Of a stretch of DNA of 64,000 bases, positions 1-11,100 are shown piece by piece. Source of the stretch: Sipunculus nudus (Eukaryota > Annelida > Sipuncula > Golfingiida > Sipunculidae); contig CM049307.1 of the NCBI GenBank assembly GCA_026874595.1, forward strand, positions 53,732,370-53,796,369, in the 5' to 3' direction. A program made the position numbers and the translations under genes. How positions within the stretch are numbered: the first letter of the stretch is position 1; each line of letters opens with the position of its first letter. Under the pieces are notes generated by a model. That model did not search any database. It had not been told where the DNA came from and worked only from the letters and a program-made list of their open reading frames with translations.

Positions 1-1739
1 TCCCTGAAAGGTTTCACGTACTAAATCAACGTACGGGGGGGGGGGGGGGCACGGTTGTTAATTGTTCGTTTTTATATAATCCTTAATTGACACTCGAATG
101 GACCATTGATATAGTAGAGGAAATAATACATGGAGATTCATAAAACGTCACAATAGTAATCATGTATGATTTATTTAAATACAGATGTTACTTTAAAGGG
201 GCTCGATCAGGCCAGGGTTTGCGTCATTTGCTGGTTTATAGGCGGTAGGTCTATAAAATATGAGAAGACACGGGAAATAAAAATGGCATAGGGGTTATGT
301 ACGGACTTCATTCAACCGCGATGGTTTACCGCATGGGTTCAAATCCACATAATAACCTCAATTTTTCTTAGTTTTACAAACTTTTTTACTGCACAAAACT
401 ACCGTAACATTATTATTTGTCATAAAGAACACACCGATTCTACCAATCAATACAATTCTAAAAATGGCTTTATTTTATATTGTCAGAGTTTGCTTTCACT
501 AGTTTCAAAATTAACATGCCATATATGCCTATGACATAATATTAATAACATGCTCGTGTTTGTTAAGTTACCTACACGATTATTTTGATGTCTATGAATA
601 ATTATTATTTAAGCAATCATTAAAACGGAATTAAAACGTGTGTCGTTAATTGTTCATGGTTATATATATATATATATTTCCTTGGCCCTGTTTCATAACT
701 TGTTGGACCTCCACGGGATATGGGGCCAAAACACGATTTTGGCAAGTTTCGAGGACTTGTTTCTTCAGTAGTAGCGTGTAAGATTCCTTGTCTACGGAAT
801 ACGGACTGTGTGTTGAGAGATTTCAAATGAACCTGCACATCGGCATGCATTTTTTTCTATGTGTTGCCCCTTGATAACATCCAGATACTTAAAAATTCAC
901 TACATGTAGAGATTATTTTTGCCGGGTCCGCGAATGAGGAATCTCACCTTCTTTATTTCTCAATACGTGTACCGATTTTTTTTAGCTTTCCGCATCCCCC
1001 GTTCCGTACGTATGAGAAATCTTAGCTTTAGTCTGCAAATATGTTCGACTTTACCTGTTTATAACCTCCACTAAGTAGTAGGGGTTATGTTTTTGCGGGT
1101 ATTGGTTTGTTTATTTGTCTGTTAACAACATTAGTCAAAAAGTTATTGACGGAGTTTGATGAAATCTTCAGGATAGCTCGGTAATGATCGAAGGAAAAAT
1201 TGATTAAATTTTTATACGGAAACATTCTTGAGCCAGGAATATCTTAAGAGAATAATGCTGCTTTTCTGACAGTTCTATACGAGGCTTATGAGCTGACTTG
1301 GCGAAGGTCTGCGCTCTCTGAGTGCTTTTCTAGTTTACTAATAGATTTTCACCAAAATTATACTTCTTAGACATTATTACAGTACAAATCTAAACGATAA
1401 TTTTCAATATTATCCGTGATACTATTCTTCATAATTTTCCTGTTTTCTGTGCTTAGACCTAAATAATATTTCGCTTTTAAAATAAGCCTATCAGTGACAT
1501 GATGACGTTTGTGCTCTCGATAAGCCTCATTATAATATACGAAAACGTTCAGGCGTTTCCACCAGCACACGCGTTTTACATTTTCACTCACGTTACGCAC
1601 GCGGAGAAGATTGTGTTCAAAGATACTACCCTGTAACATTAGACATTAACTTATATACAGTCGGTCCTGTTTAACTGTATATCCATGACCATGCTATACG
1701 TTCAGTTACAACCACCTTTCAGGGAAACGTTGCGTGGCG

Positions 1740-1765
1740 TGACGTCATTGTGACCTGTGACGTAA
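1740..1765. promoter_or_regulatory. Pair of CRE-like sites
   Basis: TGACGTCA lies at 1740-1747 and TGACGTAA at 1758-1765, 18 bases apart start to start, with a further TGACC between them. CREB/ATF proteins bind TGACGTCA. Whether this pair acts is unknown: it lies far inside the gene body or downstream of the TSP1 exons. Confidence 0.3.
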
Positions 1766-2420
1766 CGGATCACGCTCGACAGATGGCCGTGTGGTCACAT
1801 GCAACCAGTGCAAGCGGTAAAATGTGTTTTAAAACCCCAAAATCACTCATTCCGGGGTTACTTACATTTGGATATACACCAAAATTGAACTTCTTGGAAG
1901 CTTTTACTATAACAACCTATATGATAAATTTCAATAATATCCGTTATACCGTCTCCAGATATCGTGCAGACACACACACAGAATGGAGTGAAAACAATAA
2001 CCCTCGCTTCTCGCTTAAAAATGTCATAATCACGAGCAACATTGCTGAGGATGAGTCAGACAAGCCTAATCGAGGGATTTGGAGCTGATGTGACAGCAAT
2101 ATCACCGAGCCACAAGTGTGTAAATTTGGAGCCGGGGATTGTGAAGCAAGGTTTATCATATATTCAAATACAACGGGCAATATATCGACAGTCTAGACAC
2201 CATTACAACGTTCCGTGATCCAAAGGATCACTGAATAGGGATGGCACGCCGCTTTCTTGCTTATAAATGGGGAAAAGGATTACCACAGATATTCCTTTGA
2301 AACAAGCATGGCATCTCTGTGTTTTATAGACTGGTATTTGTCTGCGTGTGGGATAACCAAACAGACGAGTATAGGCTATAAAACATGGAGGCCCAGAGAC
2401 GGGTGTTAAGGGTAGCAAAG

Positions 2421-2608
2421 CAGGGGAGGATCCAGGATTGCAAAAAGAGTGGAGTCAACCCAAGGAGACTTAATAGAAAACCTTTCAGAAAAGGTCCTCC
2501 GGCCCGGAAAGGGGAGCCTAAACTGCTAAAACTGGTTAAAACCCTTTACACACATGTTGCGGCTAAAAAAGAGTGGGAGTGTTTCCCCTCTCAATTGATC
2601 CGCTAATG
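2421..2608. mobile_element. Short non-autonomous DNA element (GGATCC-type ends)
   Basis: The left end reads CAGGGGAGGATCCAGGATTG and the right end contains TTGATCCGCTAATGC, an imperfect inverted match. A related unit lies at 20933-21110 and a matching end at about 58395-58449. No coding capacity. It resembles a hAT-like MITE, but the superfamily call is inference. Confidence 0.5.
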
Positions 2609-2690
2609 CAAAATACGATGTGTCGTGTCTCAACTTTTCAATGGTAGTTTTCTGCCGATTATATTTAATACATACCCACAAGTATAATAC

Positions 2691-3230
2691 TATAGTCCGT
2701 TTCATCCCCTCATGTCCACCTGTTTTTTGCTATGACATTTTTTTAGTTACATTTCAAGGGAAACAATTATAGTGTATAGGAGAAGATAACAGAACCTTAT
2801 TTTCAACTAGGTAACTAAATTCCTACCTTATGCCATATCTGAGTTACAGAATTTTCTGAAAATATGAGAAATCAGTCTACATTTTACAACATATCAGACC
2901 CACTTATGGCGGTCAAGGTCATTGGTCACATGCAAAAACAGGCTGAACTGACAGCTGCTGATTGGATAATCTCATGTAAACACTCTAAAAAATATAACCA
3001 ACAAAAACAAAGATGGCTACTTATGGAGGGACACACCATATCTGCCAGATCATGATAAAGAGACTAAAATGTTGTGAAACATAAACGGGGGATTTATTGT
3101 AAAATTCTTAACTGCCATATTAGGTTGTCACTTCCTTGTGTTGTCTACTTGGAAAATATTGGAAAATATAAACTTTTAAATAAATCATCTACAAAACACA
3201 GGTGGACAGCAGGTGGTGAAATGGACTATA
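2691..3230. mobile_element. 540-bp element with 33-bp terminal inverted repeats
   Basis: The arms at 2691-2723 and 3198-3230 are inverted copies matching at about 28 of 33 positions; both begin TATAGTCC and end TGTCCACCTGT. The interior has no significant reading frame. This looks like a MITE of unknown superfamily; no clear target duplication could be read. Confidence 0.6.
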
Positions 3231-4061
3231 ATATGTGACAGGCAGCTGTCGGATAATCCTGCTGTAGCAGATAAAACAAATATGAATCACTTCCTCTATG
3301 AATAATTTGTTTAAATATTAATGTTTTTTTTTTTTAAGGAAGACTTTATAAGAGGCCACGGCACGAGGTTACGCTGGCCTGCCCAAAGACGCTGAGGTGG
3401 ATCTTTTAACCGTCTTTATACTTGAAGTCTCACGTTTCCACACATTGCCCGCTGTCAGGTGCCAGGGACAGTGCATGGCTGCTATCCACAGGGACACAAA
3501 AAGTCTGTCTGCATGGAATGGAAGATTCCGACAAAAATGACCGGTCCATCATAATACCGTCATTAATACACACTATATAAGGGCGACAGTGGGCGCCTAG
3601 AGCATTAATCTCAGCTTACATTCCAAGCATGTCCCGTTACTGTTGATATATGATAAAATGTATTGCAGGTAATAGAGACCCAGGGGTGATCTTAAGTCGG
3701 CCATGAGAGATTGATAGGCCGCACTTTGTCAAAAAGTGATGCTTTTCTCAGGAGATGCCACAGGGCTTAATTAGAGCAATTGAAAATGAACTGACTTCAG
3801 CTGCTAAAGACAAGTGCAAATGAAAATATTTACCTAAAAATTGGTAACTGTATCATAGTTGCATTTATGTTATTAAACATTTAAATATGTGGTATCAATT
3901 TTTATTATCTCATTAAAACCTCTCTCGGTCAAATTTGGTACGACTGCGTGGTATTTTCTTTTTGTTATAATGCGTTGTTCCTGTTCAATAATAATATTGT
4001 AAACAAATTTAAAAAATTAATCAAACGGAATAATTGTTAAGAGATTGATGATTAAAATGTA

Positions 4062-4062
4062 C

Positions 4063-4106
<44 letters not shown>

Positions 4107-4125
4107 TAATAATAATAATAATAAA
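4062..4125. repeat. (AAT)n microsatellite
   Basis: About 20 AAT/ATA units, interrupted once by an extra A-run. Nothing else of note. Confidence 0.95.
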
Positions 4126-5002
4126 ATTATTGTGCTTAGTTAACAGTTTTTATTTATTAGCTGTCAATTTGAATCTTTAACCTATAATTTTTCAAATGCT
4201 TTTTCACTGCATGTTTTTACATGAAAATTTAAGTGGCTTAATGCATAAAAGGCATCTGCATGGGAACCAAACTATTACACGACCCTTGGAACATGTGGAC
4301 GCTACCGCGCGAACGTTTCTCTGCTATCATTAAATCTGCTAATATACTACCGAAAAAACGTATACTGTCGAAAACGTAATCAGTATTCTGTGTTAATTTA
4401 GACCGTCCGATGCAGCGGGCTTCTGGGACCATGCATGTATGGCTATACGACACTCGGCCTGTAAGACAATTTTTAATGCTCCCTGAGGAATCAAGCAGTA
4501 ACTTTAACGTCAGGTCAAGACAGGTGTTAAGGCCTCAAAAAAGATTTGGTTCTCAGGTACTTTTTTTTAAACCAGTGCGTGCGGGCAATTTTTATTACCT
4601 TTTTTTGTGTGTTCCGATAAAAATGTAATATGATCAGGGAAAAGCATGAAAATTACATATTTTTTTCAAAAAGGTAAAAGCACTACATAACAAAGGAAAA
4701 CTTATCAAAATTGTATTATTTTATCTTCTTGAAAGATGAGAATCAAAATGAAAATTTTTGATGTTGGGGGTTAAAACTGACGTCGGCGGTGCCTGAGAAC
4801 CAGACCTTTTATTTTTTTGCCTAAGTTTTACCGTTAAAGACTGAACTATGGACACGCAGAGTCGCAATATCTACACTCTATAAGAAAAGGAAAGAAGGAA
4901 AATGGATTCTGCATTTATGGTTATCTATAGTGTTATTGAATTTTGAATTCGTAAGTTTCTTTTCGTTTATCGAATATTTAAACTGTGAAAACAAAAGTTT
5001 AC

Positions 5003-5179
5003 CTTCTATCTTACATGACGTGCCAACACATTCTCCGATATCCGACGGTTTTCCGCTGCAATATTCGCCGCCATTTAAAGGGCGAGGATTGTTGCATGTG
5101 CGCATGCGCACTCGTAATCCTTCACCGCAATCTGTTGTACACTTGCTCCAGCTTGCCCAATCACTCCATTTACCGTCCA
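5003..5179 (-). CDS. TSP1 gene exon 7: second TSP1 domain
   Basis: A phase 1-1 exon with acceptor TTCATTTTAG and donor GTAAAC. It codes VDGKWSDWASWSKC..., then CTTDCGEG, VRMRTC and three more cysteines ending TSC, then KIE. Like exon 4 it keeps six cysteines and WxxWxxW but has D where O-fucosylated TSP1 repeats carry S/T. An alternative donor GTAAGA directly after TGT's first base is possible but would cut the last cysteine codon. Confidence 0.95.
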
Positions 5180-8100
5180 CTAAAATGAATAAGATCAAAG
5201 GATCTAATCTATATAAGTATAATGCACAAGACAGGCAGTGAATGGAAATTGAACAGTTTAGCGATTGTATTTACATTTTGTTGATCTTTGACACTTAATA
5301 CATGTATATATATATATTTAATAATTGCACCATACAGATTTAAACAATTGGTGATGATTACGATGTCATAATAATTATACCAGAAATTTAGTCAATTCTT
5401 CCTCCGAACAAAAATACAACCTCATCCCAATAACTTATTAAACATTTTTACTGTATGGATATGTATTTAAATGTCTGCAATTCCTCGATAAACCTTGATC
5501 TGCAGACGTTTAATTTAGGAATGCATAAACCCTGTCGCATATATTTGAGATAAATATTTTTTTAATAAATAACTGCATATGAACGTTCATTGTAACTGAC
5601 CTACCGGGGCATGCGCGGTTGTACTTGTAACAATGGAGCATATCCCAGTAAATTTCCTGCGAATAAAAAATACTTTTGCCCGAGTACATCGGAAGAGAAT
5701 AGACATTTCCAATCCATATATAATGACTTTTACAACAAGGGCCGTGTTTTAAATAGGGGATGATCCAAACACATGTTTCGGAGTCCAGTTACTGGACCTC
5801 AAGACCAAAATGAACCCGGCAACAAATATTTTGATTTACATTCACCCAGATACTGTCATAACTTTACACAGCAAACACTGTAAAGTGTCAGTTGTGCTGC
5901 TGCAATGGTCTTGACATATCCACCGTTATATGCATAGCCATGGAAATCTGGTCAAGTTCATGCATGCACATTTTGAAATTTCAATACCTGGTGACGAATA
6001 CAGGTTACAGCGGCAGGTATGAGATATGGGGGGGGGGGGGAGGGGGTTACTGGTAATAATAACATAGCGGCTCGTGTTGCATGCTGGTAATAAAAAAATA
6101 GCGGCTCGTATTGCATGCTGGTAATAAAAATAGCGGCTCGTATTGCATGCTAATAATAAAAAAATAGCGGATCGTATTGCATGCTGGTAATAAAAAATAG
6201 CGGATCGTATTGCATGCTGGTACTTTTATCGTATTGCATGCTGGTACTTTTACCACGGACAGTTTAACACACTTTTTCATTAAATTTGTTCAGCGTTTTC
6301 TAGTTTCAGCTAGGGGATGAAACATACAATTTACAGAATCATGCATATCATGTTAATGCATCCAAAAGATGTAAAATTGTCACAATATGGTAATATAAAA
6401 TAGCGGCTCGTATTGCATGCTGGTAACAATAAATAGCGGTTCGTATTGCATGCTGGTAATAAAAAAAATAGCGGCACGTATTGCATGTTGGTAATTAAAA
6501 ATAGCGGCTCGTATTACATGCTGGTTATAAAAAATAGCGGCTCGTATTACAATTTACAGAATAATGCATATCATATTAATACATCCAAAAGGTGTAAATT
6601 TGTCACAATATGGTAATAAAAAATAGCGGTTCGTATTGCATGCTGGTAATAATAAATAGCGGCTAGTATTGCATGCTGGTAATAAAAAAAAACAACGGCA
6701 CGTATTGCATGTTGGTAATAAAACCACGGACAGTTTAACACACTTTTTCATTAAATTTGTTCAGCGTTTTCTAGTTTCAGCAATGGGATGAAACATACAA
6801 TTTACAGAATAATGCATATCATGGTAATACATCCAAAAAGTGTAAATTTGTCACAATATGATAAATATAATGATAATAAATAATTTAAACTAACTGGCAG
6901 ATTACGCTGAAAAATACGCTGGGAGAAAAGCAAAAAGACGAGATTACGCCATTATGAGTATTGCCGATTTATAAAAAAATATTATTTAACTTCAGTTTAC
7001 AATGCTACACTCCTCAAGTACGGTTCTCCTTGCGGTCCTTCTATAAACCTACTCGATCACTGCTTGCACGGGCAGCATTTGCAATAGACCTCCGCCAGGG
7101 CATTGGCGTAGTGCCAAGAATCTCGGAATGCGTCGTTCTCATTTTTTTTTAATATTCTTTGCCCTGTACGGTACCAATGCCTGGCGGGGGTCTAAGGCAA
7201 ATGCTCCAAATGAAAGCAGTGGCTGAGTGTAATAAAAACGAATGTAATGACAGCAGAATGAGTGGCCCCTTCAATCTAATAATTTATGATGGTAGTAAAC
7301 GTTATACATACTGCATCGCCTGGGTCTAGGTATCGACGTACGGTACTGTACAGACAGTGCCTGACCACACAGCCCTGGTACAGATTAGGGTGCTTGTCAT
7401 GGAAGGTCTGTAGTTTCGTGTGAGCCTTCAGCTGAGAACCAGATAATTTGTCACCTGCAAGTAAATAGAAATAGAAGATATACAAACAAATCTTCAGTCT
7501 GTTGAAATTGAATGGCAATACTTCGGGGTAGATACACTGAACCCGGTATAATGTTTATTAATTTACCAAAACTAGAAGGCCTATCAACAAAAATTCATCG
7601 ATGGTTAATGTGATATTTATTTTTTACCGACAGGCAGGTTGTAAAGGGCTAGATTTTCTTAAGTGTCCACTTTTCGGTTGGGAAAAATTAAGTTTCAAAT
7701 ATCGTATTAATAATTATAATGCCTGAAAGTACAGGTCTTCTACTATAAGTACAAGAAATAACAGCATCCGGACTATCCTCCTTCATATTTTGTCATATGA
7801 GCAAAATAAGGTATGCATTTTGTGTGTGATCTCCTTTACCTTTTTCACAGAAGCAAGTGAAATGTCTTCAAACAAAAATGCTCCATGATTCTGCAATACC
7901 TCTAGCGCAGTGCAGAAGATCATGTATCGAGGAAATAAACGTGTGGGCGCTATTTGGTCTGTATATAAATGTGTGTCAGCAAAGCATATGAAAAATAAAG
8001 ATTGTCTCCCTAGGATTAAACATGTTTTCTGAACATTTTAAAACATGTATTACTGATTAATGTGGAACATTGGAAAGTAAGACCTCGGCATGTCCTGGCC

Positions 8101-11100
8101 TTTTATCAATGAGACAATATCTCTTCTTTTCCCCAAATTAATTCACTCAATGAGCCAGAAGGCAGAAACAATATTCCACATGTGGCATCAAAACAGAGGT
8201 TGTCCATGTAAAGGAGAACATAAGGAGGGTATACAATGTATTATTTGTATTTGTATTTGTATTTGAAATACTAAACAGGACAACAAACAGCTGTTGAAGA
8301 AATGTTTTATTTTAAGTACTTGATATAGGCATTTGTGTTATGATGCGTTTACCGGTACCACAATTGTTGGCAAATTGAACTAGATCTATTTGGCCAATAG
8401 AACTTGATCTATTTGATCGTTGATCTTAAATTTAATAACCAATGATGGTTCGGAATAATATAAATTAGAATAATTACCAAAACTTACCACAAATAGATTA
8501 AAGGAAACTACCCTCTTTCTGTATGACCCTGAACCTTAAACAGATAATACAAATATGTGGTGTGGGATGGCGAGATACTATAATCAGACAATTGGCATGT
8601 AAAGGAGAACACCGAAATTATAACCAGATAACTAGTTATAAAGAAGGAACAAATCTATTGCAGACATGTTTCTCAGTACCTAATATACATGCAGGGATTT
8701 GTAAGATCTAATTCACCCACAGACATTGTGTGCTAATCTGAGAACAATATATGATCATTTATGTTTTTTATTTCTTTTAGATGAGAAATATTCATGCTCT
8801 CAAAAAAATATAAAATGCTCGTCTTGAATGAACAGTGTTTAATCACTTTTAAAAGGTAAATGGAAACACAAAATGATGCTGTTTCAGAAGAATAGACAGG
8901 AAGATAGATAAAGAGATTGGTATGTGTGGCAGCAAGGTACCGTATATGAAATTATATTCTATGTAAAAGAGAACACCCGCAGAAAAAAGTGGATAATGGG
9001 GAATCTCATGTATTATAATGACTAACTATGTCTTTTACATAATGTCATGTTGCGCATATTGAGCCAACTTTATAAACCTGCATGAAGCCGGTCATATCAT
9101 TTCAAATAAAATAAAAAAAAGTATTTTTTTTGCAGTTAACTTGAGGATTAGATATTAGGGCCGGTATATATCTTCTTTGTTTTGTTTGTACAGTAAGTAT
9201 ATAAGGCCTTAACAATAAGAACAGAGTGACTGAAAATGCAAACAATGTTATATACAAGGTTTTAATTAGAGCAATGATATCAGATCGATATGAAGTAAAT
9301 CAAAATTGTGTGCCTGTTTATAGCTTATAGGTTCAAGTTTCTGAAAAATATTTCAAGAATTAACTGGTATAATTATATAAAGTTATATAAGACTACATTT
9401 GCTGTAGGATGGTAATAGAAAATATATACTGAAAACATGCTTTTACATGTACGCATATGTAATTTTAAAAAGGTACAGAAAGCATGTCAAAAGTGTGTGG
9501 GGGATATTTTAATATATGTAAAATGACCCCCCCCCCAAAAAAAAATATATATATTTTATGACAGACATAGCTCTTCCTTTTAGATGGACCTAATCACCTA
9601 TCTTACCTTTTTAACAAAAGGTTATCCCTTGGAGCATATAAAAATAGGCCATAAAACGTGGATATCACCACACACAGGCTGCTTGTTTTGTTTTTATTAA
9701 CGTGTTTATAATATGGGGGCGTCAAAATAATAAAAAGAAATTCAACAAGGGCATCTGGCAGCAAGTCAGATAAGCCAGAGCATTGTTAATCGCATTTTGC
9801 AATAAGTGACCTCAGCATATACATGGTACATGTTTTACCCATTTGTCAACATTGCTCTTTTTATATACAAACATGTTGTTGATAAACAAATTCATACACG
9901 AAAGCCTTATAAGAACTTTTTACAACCAAAATTATCCTTATTTATTAATATATACAGGGGAAGCTAGTAATCACATACATTCTTTTTCTAAAGGTAGATG
10001 AATTGGCAACTTTAATAATGTAAAAGTACAGATATGAATAAATATTTAATAAAAGGGAAGTAGAGAGGTATAGTTTCATATTGCTTACTCCGCATACATA
10101 TTAATAAACTGTATAAAACTTGTTACGAAAAATTCGTATGTTTATCTACAAGCTCTTTGTAAACACGGTACATGCGCCATTGTTAACAAATAAAAATAAC
10201 CTTGTTTCCTTACGTTGTTGGTTTCACATTTGCGGAAGCTGAAAGGTCACTATAGTCGCAAAAAGCCCTTTTCAATGGCACTGGTTCATCTGACTTGCCA
10301 CCAGAAGTCCTTGTTGCATGTATTAAGATTACCTTTGCGGTCCCCACATGTTATAAACATGTGGATATACACAAAACGATATAAACAAAACGAACCGGCT
10401 TTTCTGTATTGAGATCGGCGGTTTTCTGGCCTATTTTCATAAAGATAACACAAGATTATCTTTGCTTAATAGACGTCAGATAGGACCTACATTTACAATC
10501 AACATCTATCCGAGTTCTTAGGGGTCTAATGAACAATTGGCATATTCACTTTGATACATTTTTCCAGAATATTCAGAACACTGTACCAGTACAATAAATC
10601 AGCAGCTTTTACATTTATTAGCATTGCGCATGTGACATCTGACCCTGACCAATATCAGGCTGGATTTAGATGCTGTTAAAAATAGTTTGCTTTCTAATAT
10701 ATTATTTGCAAGATATGGTTTGGATTTATCCTTGTAACGAGGAATTTATGCCTCATCATGTCTTTGCTTTAATTCTGTCATTTAGAAAATCATTGGCAAA
10801 TTGTTTATTGGCACCCCTTGGTGAAAAAATATGTATTTTTCATAAAACATAACAGTTAAATCAGTTTATAAGGATCTGCAGATTACATATAACTCCTATC
10901 TGAAACAGCATTCTTCATCAAAAGATGGTAGCACTTAAAGGATAAAGATTTAAGGCAGTGATTTCCTTTACACACACTGTGAACTCCTTTACAGCTCTTT
11001 AATACCACATGAATGGAATGACCTTTGAGTTAGATGTTCTTACTTTCGCTCAGATATAGAAACAAATGATGCAAACGAAAAGTGAAAATGAATAAAAGTA

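Larger units (their letters stand above)
1..5002. other. Left-edge stretch, putative intron of the TSP1 gene
   Basis: The last visible exon of the TSP1 gene ends at 5003 with a GTAAAC donor, so this stretch is probably intron continuing past the window edge. No further TSP1-like or W...C...CP exon was found here on the minus strand. It holds a G-run at 37-50, a pair of CRE-like sites (1740-1765), two small inverted-repeat elements (2421-2608 and 2691-3230) and an (AAT)n tract (4062-4125). Open frames of up to about 110 codons occur, but none shows a recognisable motif. Confidence 0.5.

Noticed and set aside
293-357. tRNA-like segment with GGGTTCAAATCC on the + strand
   Set aside because: The outer 6 bp can pair, but only about 65 bases lie between and neither D- nor anticodon-stem closes; a chance match or a decayed tRNA relic.
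665-850. Open minus-strand frame of about 60 codons (VHLKSLNTQSVFRRQ...)
   Set aside because: It looks somewhat protein-like and has an AG before it, but the acceptor phase does not fit the TSP1 gene, no clear donor follows and no domain is recognisable.
1367-1639. 90-codon minus-strand frame rich in K/R/N
   Set aside because: No motif, no splice context; AT-rich DNA often leaves such frames open.
7308-7454. Alternative end of TSP1 exon 5 at 7308 to join exon 7 directly in phase 1
   Set aside because: Needs the weaker GTATAA donor. The GTATGT donor at 7311 plus the well-bordered exon at 5605-5656 gives correct phases and mirrors exons 2-4.
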